64,000 nt of DNA from DATFNI01 sp963712305 (GCA_963712305.1 CAVQHI010000002.1:1736001-1800000); one strand, 5' to 3'. Positions 45,314-55,164 are shown, counted from the stretch's first letter. Notes: a model not told the origin generated them from the letters alone. Program-made: numbers and translations.

Positions 45314-46379
45314 TGGAAGAGGTCGTTTACATAATTGGTGCTGGATTTTCTCGCTGTAGCCGGTCTTCCGGTAATGAGTAATTTTCTGGAAAAAGCGAAA
45401 GACATTTATTTGAGGGAGCCAGAAAAGTACGAGCATTTCAAGCCGGTTATCGATTACATAAATGATCTCTCCTATATAAAAAACTACTACTGTGTGAACC
45501 TGTTCATATATTGAGGAGATTTTATCGATAATTGAGATGGGCGAAAGTGTTGGTGGTAAAGATGAAGTCGATTTTCGTAGGTTTATAAAAGATACAATTG
45601 AATATTATATGCCCGTAAATGAATCTGTTGATCAATTGAGTGTTGATCACATGAATTTTATGGGCTACAACAATTTCTATCAAAAAATTGGTGCATTTGT
45701 TCTATCTCTCACAAACGTTTGTTATCGACCAGAAGCTGTTATCTGTAGGGGCTAATCGTCAGAGGGTAATTCGTTATGACATAGACTTTTATAGAAACAG
45801 AGATGTTAGTAACACTTATACAATTATCACTCTTAACTATGATCGGCTTATAGAATCTGTATTTGACTATATAAGTGAACACGAATCTTTACAGGTTAGT
45901 GATGAAAACCTCTTTTTTAGAAATAATGAGGGTTTAAAATTATATAAACTCCATGGCTCTGTTGATAAGGAGATAATCCCACCAACATGGAATAAAATTT
46001 TAAATGAACACGTACAGGATGAATGGGGCGGTGCATTTCCAGCACTTAAAAATGCAAAACATATTAGAATATTAGGATACTCACTTCCTAACTCGGACTC
46101 AATATACAATATCTGTTTAAGGCAGCCATAGCTGAGAACAAATTTTTAAAGACAATTGATATAATTTGTCTTGATGACAATAAAAAGACCGTAGAAGAGA
46201 ACTATAAAAAATTTATTACATATCATAAGCTCCGATTTAAGAACGCAAACCTTGATGTTTACTTACGACAGTTTTACGATAAATTGCTACAACCACATAT
46301 AGCCGATTTAGATCGTACACATGATAGTAAGCAATTAGCATTTTGTGAGGAAATACATAACAATTTCATGGAAAGTTAG
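45313..46379 (+). pseudogene. SIR2-like NAD+-binding protein, broken by about four frameshifts
   Basis: Reading across frames gives about 355 residues. Starts MEEVVYIIGAGFS, then in another frame AVAGLPVMSNFLEKAKDIYL, further IEEILSIIEMGESVGGKDE, YTIITLNYDRLIE, YKLHGSVDK and ILGYSLPNSD. These are the Rossmann GAGFS, N (LNYD) and His (LHGS) landmarks of SIR2-like (SIR2_2) domains. Indels fall near 45350, 45507, 45715 and 46113. TAG at 46377-46379. In defence systems such proteins hydrolyse NAD+ to stop infection. Overlaps hsdS by one base. Broken either truly or by sequencing error. Confidence 0.75.
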
Positions 46380-46650
46380 AGGTAAGAATATCAGAGTAAA
46401 CTTAATATGAGGTGAAACTGAGTTGGTCAGATGGTTTAGAGGGAAATGCATAGCCCCGTCCCGACGTCTCGTTGGGCCCCCACGTGAAGCTCTGCTTCGC
46501 CATATTTGGGAGAATGGGAGCAGAGCTCCCCGGGCCACTTGTTACGAAGCAGAGCTTCGTAACGAGGAGTTGAAAATTGCTTCTACTAAGTTCATGAGAG
46601 ATAAATTTATGCAGAGAAAATAGTCACAAGTAAATCTAAAACATTTCATC
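46380..46650. other. Gap with an inverted repeat
   Basis: No gene seen. Stem GTTACGAAGC / GCTTCGTAAC at 46541-46563 with a 3-base loop, and a nearby related GAAGCTCTGCTTCGC. Perhaps a mobile palindrome. It separates the SIR2-like and DUF3644 genes. Confidence 0.5.
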
Positions 46651-47720
46651 ATGCCACGCGGTCTACCCAAAAAGGTTAAGTCGTCACTTCAAAAGGCTCA
46701 AGATTCGGCATTATTAGCTGTCGAAATGTATAATAAACCGAGTATTAAGTTTAAAACAGGTGGCTATGTTGTCATGATGATCATCTCATGGACTTCTCTT
46801 TTTCATGCCATTTTTTTTCGAAGAAAGATAAAACCATTTTACAAAGAGGATAATGGAAGGTTTTACAAGAAAATTCACGGGGAATACCGGTATTGGGAAT
46901 TGGGAAAATGCTTAGCTGAATACTATGGAACCGATACACAAAATCCAGTCCGAGTAAATCTAGAATTCTTTATCAAATTAAGAATAGAATCGAACACAAT
47001 CTCTGCCGAAAATTGACCCTGATATTTTTGCTGAATGTCAGGCCATGCTTTTGAATTTTGACGAGATACTTAAAAAGAATTGGGTGAGAAGTATTGCATA
47101 AAAGAACTCCTGTCGTTTTCTCTTCAGCTAAGTCCAACTTCACAGAGCATTTCAAAAGCTTCATTAGGGACAGAGAATTAAAAGTAATTGATTTCATCAA
47201 ATCATACAGAAGTGCTATTTCACCTGATGTCATGAATAGCGGAAAGTATGCATTTAAAGCTTTTTTAATTCAGGTGGCTAATCATCAGTCTAAAGATGCA
47301 CTTCCGATCCAGTTTTACAGATATGATAATCTGAGTGACGATCAGAAAAAAGATATTGATAGAGTAGCTGCACTAGTAAAAAACAGACTTGAAAAAGTAC
47401 CCGTTATGAATCCGGATTTGATGCTACCTAAGAGGTATATCAGTTGTTCAGGCTAAATTAGGTAATCCTAAAGTGAGGTCTGGAAGTAGAGACATCGATC
47501 TTTTTAATCAGCAAACTCATACGAGATGTTGGAAAAAATATGAAGTTAGATGGAATCTGATTCAGATAATCCACATCTTACCAACAATGAATTCTGCATT
47601 TATGATGATACATTTGGGCACAATATTTATACCGATAAATGGGTTGATTTTTTAGTAGAAAAGATGATGGATAATGACGAGTATGATTCATTATATATTA
47701 ATCCGCCAGAAATATTATGA
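46651..47720 (+). pseudogene. DUF3644 protein, broken by about seven frameshifts
   Basis: Combined frames give a DUF3644-like protein of about 350 residues: LLAVEMYNKPSIKFKTGGY, WTSLFHAIFFRRKIKPFY, an LRNRIEH-type motif (frame-corrected near 46982), IDPDIFAECQAMLLNFDEIL, KELLSFSLQLS, SYRSAISPDVMNSGKY, DLFNQQTHTRCWKKYEVR and FCIYDDTFGHNIYTDKWVDF. The RN(x)IEH pattern fits HEPN nucleases. Indels near 46985, 47007, 47085, 47130, 47430, 47445 and 47550. DUF3644 genes sit in many defence islands. Ends TGA 47718-47720, one base before the next gene. Confidence 0.72.
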
Positions 47721-47721
47721 T

Positions 47722-48553
47722 ATGGCTAATTTAACACCTACTGAAAAACAGTGTTTCGAAGAGTTATTTGATATGAGTTTCGGTTATATACTTGAAATGT
47801 AAATGCTCATATTACCAATGCAAAGTTTCAATCAATAGTTGGGGATTTGACAGGTATTGATATTATGTCCAAAACGTATGAAAAGCACGGGACTTCAAAG
47901 CTAATCGGTTGCGCGCATTTTGGGATTCAGAACCTGATGAAAACGTTGGAAAACTATTGAACGAGTTGCTTAATATTTATACGTTGATATCTGAAAAAAA
48001 TGGAAATAAAATTAACGAAAGTACTCTTTATACGAGATGCAGATCAATCGCCAGCTATCTCTGCAAGGAGAAACAACAGGATGCTAGTACAACTTTTTTA
48101 AAAAAGGATTTTGGTGACGTTTCATTTAAGAAGATTAAAATTGACGATTCAGTTAAACATATCCTTGAAGCAAGATTAAGTGAAGCCAGAAAGGCATTGG
48201 AAGTAGATGCTCCCCTCTCAGTAATCTTTATGTGCGGCAGTATTCTTGAGGGATTATTGCTGGGAATTGCAAGAAAAAATCCAAAGACATTCAATACCTG
48301 TGATATAAGCCCAAAGGATGAATAATGATAAATGGAACCTTTTTATAAATGGTCACTCAGCCAGTTTATAGATGTCTCATGCCGGCTCGGATATCTAAAT
48401 CTGGATGTACAAAAATTTAGTCACGCATTACGTGACTTCAGAAACTATATCCATCCTTATCAACAGATGGAATCGGGTTTTGCTCCGGATAGAGAAACTG
48501 CCAGAATTTGCTTACAAGTATTAAACGCAGCAATTGTCGGATTATCAAAATAA
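47722..48553 (+). pseudogene. AbiJ-like / HEPN-like abortive-infection protein, broken by about three frameshifts
   Basis: Starts MANLTPTEKQCFEELFDMSF. Corrected frames continue with NAKFQSIVGDLTGIDIMSKT, SKANRLRAFWDSEPDENVGK, then APLSVIFMCGSILEGLLL and finally ALRDFRNYIHPYQQMESG. The first part resembles the N-terminal domain of AbiJ-type proteins, the last part carries an R-D-F-R-N-Y-I-H motif as in HEPN RNases. Indels near 47800, 47911 and 48325. Its ATG follows the DUF3644 stop by one base, so the genes were one operon. Family names are inference from pattern. Confidence 0.6.
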
Positions 48554-48577
48554 TAATATCATAGAATAGAGAATAAG

Positions 48578-51500
48578 TTGTCTCAGTATTCAGAAGATTC
48601 TCAGGTCGAACAACCGGCTATCGAACTATTTGCCGATTTAGGCTGGCAAACCATCAATGCCTACGAGGAGATATTGGGGACAAACGGTACCCTGGGCCGG
48701 GAGACGCAGCAGGAGGTTGTTTTAACATCCCGCCTGAAAAAGGCGATGCAGTCGCTCAATCCGGAGGTGGGAGAATCGCAGATTGATGAAGCCATCAATG
48801 AGGTCACTCGGGACCGGTCATCGATGCATCCGGTCCGGGCGGCGAATGACGTCTACAAACTGCTTCGGGATGGGGTGCCGGTCGAGTTCCGGGATGAAGA
48901 GGGGAAGCTGGAGCAAGTCAATATCCGGGTCATCGACTGGAATAATACAGAGAACAACGACTGGCTGCTGGTATCGCAATTCTGGGTATCCGGCGACTAT
49001 GGCCGCAAGCGTCCCGACCTGGTCGCCTTCGTCAACGGCATCCCCCTGATCGTATTCGAGCTGAAAAAAGCATCCCGGCATGTCAAAGAAGCCTACACCG
49101 ACAACATCAGCGATTACAAAGATACCATCCCGCAACTATTCTGGTATGCGTTTGTGCTCATCCTGTCCAACGGGGCCGAAACGAAGATCGGAACGCTGAC
49201 CGCTCCCTGGGAACACTACGGCGAGTGGAAAAAGATCAACGATGAGGGAGAAGTCGGCGTGGTCTCCCTGGAAACGGCCATTCGCGGGGTCTGCGAGAAA
49301 GACCGGCTGCTGGATCTGCTCGAACACTTCATCCTGTTCAAGGAATCGCGCGGCACACCAGAGGTCCTGTTGGCACGCAACCATCAATACCTGGGAGTGA
49401 ACAATGCCATCCGGGCCGTCCGCAACCTCCGGGAAAACCGGGGCAAGCTGGGCGTGTTCTGGCACACGCAAGGCAGCGGGAAGAGCTATTCGATGGTCTT
49501 CTTTACCCGGAAGATCCTGCGCGCCCTTACCGGAGACTGGAAATTCCTGATCGTCACCGACCGGACCGACCTCGATGATCAGATCTACAAGAATTTTGCC
49601 TCGACCGGGGCCGTCACCGAACCGGAAGAGACGATCCGGGCCGACAGCCGCGAGGAGTTGAAACAACTGCTCAGCGAAAATCACCGCTACGTCTTTACGC
49701 TCATCCAGAAATTCCACACCCGAGACGGCGAACCGTTTCCGGTGGTATCCGAAGATCCGGACATCATCGTCATCACCGATGAGGCCCACCGCACCCAGTA
49801 CGATGTGCTGGCGATGAACATGCGCAAGGCCCTGCCCAACGCCGCGTTCATCGGGTTCACCGGCACCCCGCTGATCAGAGGAGAGGACCAGAAGACGCGC
49901 GAGGTCTTCGGCGACTACGTGAGTATTTACGACTTCAAGGAATCGATCGACGACGGGGCAACCGTTCCGCTGTACTACGAAAACCGGATCCCCGAACTGC
50001 AACTGGTCAACGAGAAGCTGAACGAAGACCTGGGCGAGGTCCTCGACGAGGCGATGCTCAATGAGCACGATGAGGAGAAGCTGGAACGGGAATTCCGGAA
50101 CGAATACCAGCTCATCACCCGCGATGAACGCCTCGATGTCATTGCCGGAGACATCGTCACGCATTTCCTGAACCGGGGATACCAGGGCAAGGCGATGGCC
50201 ATCTCCATCGACCGGTACACAGCCGTGCGCATGTACGATAAAGTGCAGCACTTCTGGCAGGAAGAGATCCGCAGGATCAACAAAGAGCTGCGAACCGCCG
50301 AAGGATCAGAGCGCGATGTGCTGCTGGAACGGCTCAACTACATGCACGAGACCGACATGGCCGTGGTGGTCTCTCAATCGCAAAACGAAATCCGGGACTT
50401 CGACGCCAAAGGTCTGGATATCCGCCGCCACCGCGAGCGTATCGTCAAAGAACCGCTGGACGAGAAATTCAAAGATCCCAACGACCCGCTGCGGATGGTC
50501 TTTGTCTGCGCTATGTGGATTACCGGGTTCGACGTACCCAGCCTGTCCACGCTCTACCTCGATAAGCCGATGAAGAGTCACACCCTCATGCAGACCATCG
50601 CACGGGCCAACCGGGTGTTCGAAGGCAAGAACAACGGGCTGATCGTCGACTACATCGGTGTGTTTCGCAATCTGCAAAAAGCCCTGGCCGTCTATGCCAC
50701 CGGACGCAAAGACGAGGATGAAGGCACGATGCCAGTCAGGAATAAAGAAGAGCTGGTCGACCGCCTGAACGAAGCCGTCGAAGCCGCCAAAGCGTTTTGC
50801 CAAAAACGAGGTGTGGACCTGGATGCCATCATCCAGAGCTCAGGCTTCGAACAGATCAAATATCAGGAAGCCTTTGCCAAAGCCATCGTCGATTATCACA
50901 ACCTGGAAGAAGAAGTTGGTGAGGCCGCCGAACAGGTGCTGATCAATGACTCCTACAAAAAAGAATTCCAGGGCCATGTCAACCTGGTGGACCGACTGTA
51001 CAAAGCCATCCTGCCCGATCCGGCCGCCGAAGCATTCCTGCCGGTCCGTTCGGCACTGAAGGCGATCTCCGACATGATCAAAGTCCTGAGACCACCGGCA
51101 GAAGACGATCTGGATGATATCCGCAGAAAAATAGAACAGGTGCTCGACTTCTCCATATCGAGCGAAGGCTACGTGATGGACCCCGGATCAGACGGTCAGA
51201 TGATCGACCTGAGCCGCATCGATTTCGACAAACTCCGGGAACGCTTCGATCAAAGCAAGCGAAAACACTCGATGGTAGAGCTGCTAAAAGGAACCATCGA
51301 AGAGAAGCTCGAAGCCATGATCGAACAAAACCGCACCCGCATGGACTTCCGCGAGCGCTACGAAGAGATGATCGAGCAATACAACAACTACAGCATCAAC
51401 GTCAATGTGCTGTTCGACGAACTCGTCAAACTGGTCGGCGATCTGGACCAGGAAGAACAACGCCACGTCAAAGAAAACCTCAGCGAAGAAGAACTGGCAT

Positions 51501-51781
51501 TGTTTGATCTGTTAGTCACCAAAGATCATATTGAACTCACGGATAAAGAACGGGCCACTGTAAAACAAGCCGTTCGCGAACTTCTTGAGATCCTTAAGAA
51601 AGAGAAACTGGTCCTCGACTGGCGCAAGAGGCAACGAACGCGTGCCCAGGTCCGCGTAACCATCGAACGTATGTTAGACAAGGAACTACCGCGTGCCTAC
51701 ACTCCGGAGCTGTATAACCAGGTGTGTGCGGAGGTGTATAACCATGTGTATGAGCGGTATGGAAGTGGGGTTTATGGGTGA
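48578..51781 (+). CDS. hsdR: Type I restriction endonuclease subunit
   Basis: 1067 residues from a TTG start at 48578. The PD-(D/E)XK nuclease is Asp147 (RPDL) ... Glu161-Leu-Lys163 (ELKK). Superfamily-2 translocase motifs follow: GSGKS 299-303, DEAH 401-404, later FTGTPL and TIARANRVFEGK. The C-terminal third is helical. Cuts DNA after ATP-driven translocation when the site is unmethylated. Intact and without frameshift, unlike the three genes before it. Its upstream gap is only 24 bp. Confidence 0.95.
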   Translation: MSQYSEDSQVEQPAIELFADLGWQTINAYEEILGTNGTLGRETQQEVVLTSRLKKAMQSLNPEVGESQIDEAINEVTRDRSSMHPVRAANDVYKLLRDGVPVEFRDEEGKLEQVNIRVIDWNNTENNDWLLVSQFWVSGDYGRKRPDLVAFVNGIPLIVFELKKASRHVKEAYTDNISDYKDTIPQLFWYAFVLILSNGAETKIGTLTAPWEHYGEWKKINDEGEVGVVSLETAIRGVCEKDRLLDLLEHFILFKESRGTPEVLLARNHQYLGVNNAIRAVRNLRENRGKLGVFWHTQGSGKSYSMVFFTRKILRALTGDWKFLIVTDRTDLDDQIYKNFASTGAVTEPEETIRADSREELKQLLSENHRYVFTLIQKFHTRDGEPFPVVSEDPDIIVITDEAHRTQYDVLAMNMRKALPNAAFIGFTGTPLIRGEDQKTREVFGDYVSIYDFKESIDDGATVPLYYENRIPELQLVNEKLNEDLGEVLDEAMLNEHDEEKLEREFRNEYQLITRDERLDVIAGDIVTHFLNRGYQGKAMAISIDRYTAVRMYDKVQHFWQEEIRRINKELRTAEGSERDVLLERLNYMHETDMAVVVSQSQNEIRDFDAKGLDIRRHRERIVKEPLDEKFKDPNDPLRMVFVCAMWITGFDVPSLSTLYLDKPMKSHTLMQTIARANRVFEGKNNGLIVDYIGVFRNLQKALAVYATGRKDEDEGTMPVRNKEELVDRLNEAVEAAKAFCQKRGVDLDAIIQSSGFEQIKYQEAFAKAIVDYHNLEEEVGEAAEQVLINDSYKKEFQGHVNLVDRLYKAILPDPAAEAFLPVRSALKAISDMIKVLRPPAEDDLDDIRRKIEQVLDFSISSEGYVMDPGSDGQMIDLSRIDFDKLRERFDQSKRKHSMVELLKGTIEEKLEAMIEQNRTRMDFRERYEEMIEQYNNYSINVNVLFDELVKLVGDLDQEEQRHVKENLSEEELALFDLLVTKDHIELTDKERATVKQAVRELLEILKKEKLVLDWRKRQRTRAQVRVTIERMLDKELPRAYTPELYNQVCAEVYNHVYERYGSGVYG

Positions 51782-51871
51782 GCTCAGGATAGAAAAATCG
51801 TATTCATTGATAGATGAATTGATTGCTTCTAAGGAAACTATTTTTGTAGAAAATTAACGTATTGCTTAATT

Positions 51872-52285
51872 TTGTCGAGAAAGAGAAAAGCACAGATAAT
51901 CAAAAAATCGAATGATGGAAAATGTTGTATTGCCATCGATGTAGAAAGTGCCAAAGAGATTCTGAGTTATATCAATCAGGATAAGAGGCACAAGAAGAAG
52001 TTTAATTTCATATGTGACATCATTCTCGGAGGCTTGCGAAATACCGAGCTTTATGACAAAGAGGAACCTGATGATGAGAGTAAAGGTGTCCGTGCCATGA
52101 AGTTCTTTAAAGGTCAGGAAAATGACAGAATCTATTGCAAAGAAATAACGTTAAAGGACAGGACATTTGTTGTTATTGCTTCCGAACTACATGAGAAGAA
52201 GAAGAGTCAGAAGCTTACGCATAAAGAACTTAATATAATACACCGGGTAGCAGGTTATGAATACGAAGAAATCTATGACTCCTGA
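51872..52285 (+). CDS. Putative toxin of a second HTH toxin-antitoxin pair
   Basis: 137 residues from a TTG at 51872. Lysine-rich. Contains VRAMKFFKGQENDRIYCKEI and ASELHEKKKSQKLTHKELNI, a RelE/HigB-like order in which a strand-rich core is followed by a helix with basic residues. It overlaps the HTH gene by 29 bases, the usual layout for toxin-first operons. The first 15 residues are very basic and the start is somewhat uncertain. Toxin role inferred from context. Confidence 0.65.
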   Translation: MSRKRKAQIIKKSNDGKCCIAIDVESAKEILSYINQDKRHKKKFNFICDIILGGLRNTELYDKEEPDDESKGVRAMKFFKGQENDRIYCKEITLKDRTFVVIASELHEKKKSQKLTHKELNIIHRVAGYEYEEIYDS

Positions 52286-52589
52286 AGAGGTCAAAGCGTC
52301 TTTTGATCAATTCTTTGACAGTTTCTCAGAGGAAGAACTGCTGGAACAACGTGCTCATTTGTTGGCGTTTAGGTTTCTTAGCGAAGTGGAAAAGGCCATG
52401 GAAAAAGAGGGGATAACCCGTAAAGAACTGGCACGACGTATCGGCACCTCAGCAAGCTACGTAACCCAACTTTTCCGTGGCGACCGCTTGCTTAATTTTA
52501 ATACAGTTGCCAAGATGGAAAAGGCGCTCGGACTTGATTTTGAAATAAAGAATCGTTCTAATAAAAAAGAGGGTGCAGAGGTTATTTAA
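52257..52589 (+). CDS. HTH antitoxin partner
   Basis: 110 residues with an XRE HTH at about 56-105 (ITRKELARRIGTSASYVTQL, FNTVAKMEKALGLDF). Overlaps the putative toxin gene upstream, suggesting a coupled pair. Probably DNA-binding autoregulator and neutraliser. The helical N-terminus (PEEVKASFDQFFDSFSEEEL) may dimerise or contact the toxin. Confidence 0.75.
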   Translation: MNTKKSMTPEEVKASFDQFFDSFSEEELLEQRAHLLAFRFLSEVEKAMEKEGITRKELARRIGTSASYVTQLFRGDRLLNFNTVAKMEKALGLDFEIKNRSNKKEGAEVI

Positions 52590-52614
52590 AGCATTATCTC
52601 TAAACTCATAACCC

Positions 52615-53535
52615 GTGAAATTCTTCCTTGCCGTAACGGATGACGATTGGTTTCACTACCTGGCTCGCCAGCAGCCGGACGAGATCAATTTCTGGAGACC
52701 TTCCAGCAAGGCTACATTTCGTGCCATCAAGCCGGGTGCTCCGTTTCTGTTCAAACTGCACAGTCCGAATAATTTTGTCGTAGGTGGCGGGTTCTTTGTC
52801 CGTCATTCCATCCTTCCGATATCTTTAGCGTGGGAAGCTTTTGAGAATAAGAACGGGGCGGCAACGTTCGACGCTTTTTATCAAAGCGTGATGAAATACA
52901 ACCAGCGTGGCGAGGTCAATCCATCGATTGGCTGTACCATTCTGACAGAACCTTTCTTCTTACGCAGGGACGAATGGATTCCGGTCCCCGAGGACTGGAG
53001 CAGCAATATTGTTCAGGGGAAAACCTACAATACCGAAGACGTCATTGGGCATCGCTTATGGGATGCGGTCCAGGAACGGTTGGGTAATCAGCAGAAGACA
53101 GAAGGCGAATTGGTCTATGAAGAACCGACACAGTACGGATCACCCTATGAAATCCGGAGCCGTATCGGTCAGGGAGCATTCCGGGTAATGGTAACCGACG
53201 CCTATCACCGTCGTTGTGCTATCACTGGGGAGAAGACGCTGCCTGTACTCGAAGCGGCCCATATCAAACCATTTTCGTTGGCAGGTCCGAATGCGGTTAA
53301 CAACGGCCTGTTATTACGATCTGATCTGCACATTTTATTCGATAAAGGCTATGTGACGATCGACGATCACATGCACATCACCATCAGCCACCGCATCCGT
53401 GAGGAATTTGAAAACGGGAGAGAATATTATGCTTACCAGGGGAAGAGTCTGGCTAACATTCCCGATTCATCAATAGAGCGACCGTCTGTTGAGTTTCTGA
53501 GGTGGCACCAGGAAGAGGTGTTTAGGGATCTATAG
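52615..53535 (+). CDS. HNH endonuclease (HNH_2-type restriction-like)
   Basis: 306 residues from a GTG at 52615. N-terminal part (about 1-170) resembles EVE/PUA-like target-recognition regions but is not certain. The nuclease motif is CAITGEKTLPVLEAAHIKPF followed by NNGLLLRSDLHILFDKG, which gives the AHI ... N ... H set of HNH_2 proteins. Follows the HTH pair by 25 bp and could be the last gene of the defence cassette. Targets modified or foreign DNA by inference. Confidence 0.85.
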   Translation: MKFFLAVTDDDWFHYLARQQPDEINFWRPSSKATFRAIKPGAPFLFKLHSPNNFVVGGGFFVRHSILPISLAWEAFENKNGAATFDAFYQSVMKYNQRGEVNPSIGCTILTEPFFLRRDEWIPVPEDWSSNIVQGKTYNTEDVIGHRLWDAVQERLGNQQKTEGELVYEEPTQYGSPYEIRSRIGQGAFRVMVTDAYHRRCAITGEKTLPVLEAAHIKPFSLAGPNAVNNGLLLRSDLHILFDKGYVTIDDHMHITISHRIREEFENGREYYAYQGKSLANIPDSSIERPSVEFLRWHQEEVFRDL

Positions 53536-53848
53536 GATATGTTTAATCGACTGAAGATCGATTGGAATAATCCCTTCTCATTTCACGGGAATGGATTTTC
53601 TAATAGCCGAGCCCAATTTTGTCCCCAAAATGTTTCGTTTTGTGGTTCAGCACAAGATGGACGCTCTGACTTTTGTCAATAGTCTGAAGTTAGAAACGTT
53701 ACAATACAGAAGTCAGATGGATCCAAGGACTAAAAATGGTTTCATTGGTTTTGGGGTAGAACTGAAGAAATGATGTCCTCATCTTGGTACTGACATTGAA
53801 ATGTATAGCCTTCGTCTCTATATTTGTGATCAACATAATTTTAGTATT

Positions 53849-54034
53849 ATGAGCAGCGAAAGAAAAAATACCGAAGCAGCTAAGAAGAAAAAACGTCGGT
53901 CTCTTAAACGGGATCCACGGACAGGTATGTTTGTGCTTTCCGGGCCTCCCATGACCAAAAAACAAGTGGCAAAGGATTTTTCCGAAGATTCTGATCGGGA
54001 TGCTATTATTATACGCAGATCTGTAGGATTGTGA
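53849..54034 (+). CDS. Small antitoxin-like basic protein
   Basis: 61 residues from the ATG at 53849. Basic N-terminus (NTEAAKKKKRRSLKRDPRTG) and an acidic C-terminal stretch (VAKDFSEDSDRDAIIIRRSV). Its stop overlaps a GTG start of a truncated PIN toxin (GTGA at 54031-54034), as in antitoxin-PIN pairs. Antitoxin role is inferred from location. Confidence 0.5.
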   Translation: MSSERKNTEAAKKKKRRSLKRDPRTGMFVLSGPPMTKKQVAKDFSEDSDRDAIIIRRSVGL

Positions 54035-54129
54035 GTGCACTTTATGATTCAAGTGCCCTGGTAGCATTATATGTTGAGGATTTCAAGCGTGTTCGGGCAT
54101 TGACCACTGCAAGTATATTGGAACCGTAG
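54031..54129 (+). pseudogene. Truncated PIN toxin (first)
   Basis: 32 codons: VSALYDSSALVALYVEDF then unrelated codons to a stop. Only the first Asp-containing strand of the PIN domain remains. Overlaps the upstream antitoxin-like gene by four bases. Confidence 0.6.
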
Positions 54130-54178
54130 CTCCTTCACTTTCTCAAACGTCTTACAAAAAAAGAAAGATCTTTAAGTC

Positions 54179-54415
54179 ATGAAAGAAGACGAAAATGAAT
54201 TAACTATTGCTCGGGCCGCGGTCTTTCTAAACATGTCTCAAACATATATCAGAAAGCTACTCGAGGGTGGGGAGATAGCTTATCATAAAGTAGGGACGCA
54301 TCGTCGCATTAAACTCAAAGATCTTGAGCGATACAAACAGAAAATGGAGAAGGATCGTCGCAAGCATCTGGAAGCATTGGCAAAACAGGCGCAAGAATTA
54401 GATATGGGGTACTAA
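54179..54415 (+). CDS. Excisionase-type HTH antitoxin
   Basis: 78 residues: MerR/excisionase-like winged HTH (LTIARAAVFLNMSQTYIRKL, GGEIAYHKVGTHRRIKLKDL) with a helical Lys/Glu C-terminus. Such proteins pair with PIN toxins. The downstream toxin is truncated (next feature). A related fragment occurs at 60926. Intact as an ORF. Confidence 0.75.
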   Translation: MKEDENELTIARAAVFLNMSQTYIRKLLEGGEIAYHKVGTHRRIKLKDLERYKQKMEKDRRKHLEALAKQAQELDMGY

Positions 54416-54416
54416 G

Positions 54417-54494
54417 TTGCTGCATTCAGGGCGTTTTACCGTATTTCTGGATACAGAGTTCCACAAGATGATTATTTCCAATAAATCAGAATAA
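54417..54494 (+). pseudogene. Truncated PIN toxin (second)
   Basis: From TTG: LLHSGRFTVFLDTEFHKMII then a stop at 54492-54494. RFTVFLDT is the opening strand of PIN toxins that follow excisionase-type antitoxins. The rest has been lost. Weak but consistent with gene order. Confidence 0.45.
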
Positions 54495-55164
54495 TGGCCA
54501 TTTTTTGCCCATTTTTCCCAATTCGAGCGAATTTTAAGGAGTTACCCCAACTTTCTGATACTTCCTGCGAATTTCTGAAACTGCATAAACCTCAGAAAAC
54601 TGATTGCGACTAATTGCACACATTTAGGACCTTTTCGGACCTCCTGAAACAGGCCTTCAAATTCGCTTTTTTAATTAGGCTTTACAGCTAATGTTAATGT
54701 GAGTTCGATATAATTTAATGGGAAGTATCTCGTCCTCAGTGCCACTGTCACGGGACCTCGGGATCAAGAAATCTAACCTGTTCAGAACCGCTGAAAAAGG
54801 TATTTATTGTATCCCACGCAAATAGCCAAGATAGATTTCTCGGCCTTCGGGCGACGTAGTCATCTTTAGCGTTGCCGGGCCGTTACTCCTTTGGCAGACG
54901 AAGTCGGCTCACTCCGTGTCGCTCGAAATGACACTGAGGTGTTTGAAAGCTTTTAAAACGCCTGTTAGACAACCCCCGCGCCCCCTTTTTAAGGGGGAAG
55001 AATTGAGGTGTCATCTGATAATGACCGGGAGTCACAATTGGATGAAGCTTGTTCAAATTTCCCCCTTAGATAAAGGGGGCGCAGGGGGTTGTCTCCCCGC
55101 GTTATTATTGAAAATCCAAACGTCTTCATAACCGATCCCAGATACTTGAACCTGCTACATTTCA
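54495..55164. repeat. Gene-free region with two opposite palindromic repeats
   Basis: A GC-rich repeat ACAACCCCCGCGCCCCCTTT at 54969-55000 and its opposite-strand relative, TTCCCCCTTAGATAAAGGGG and on, at 55059-55093. Both belong to the family that brackets the DUF559 gene. Another repeat family member, GTGAGTTCGATATAA, is at about 54700, and CTCACTCCGTGTCGCTCGAA near 54907 resembles the text at 30552-30580. Confidence 0.6.

Noticed and set aside
46423..46623. 66-residue ORF in the gap after the SIR2-like gene
   Set aside because: It translates the inverted repeat around 46541-46563 and has no coding character.
49136..50803. Long minus-strand open frames opposite hsdR
   Set aside because: These mirror the strong codon bias of hsdR. 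The hsdR frame has all helicase and nuclease motifs.
53591..53773. 60-residue plus-strand ORF after the HNH gene
   Set aside because: No Shine-Dalgarno and no recognisable motif. Could be a fragment, but support is too weak.
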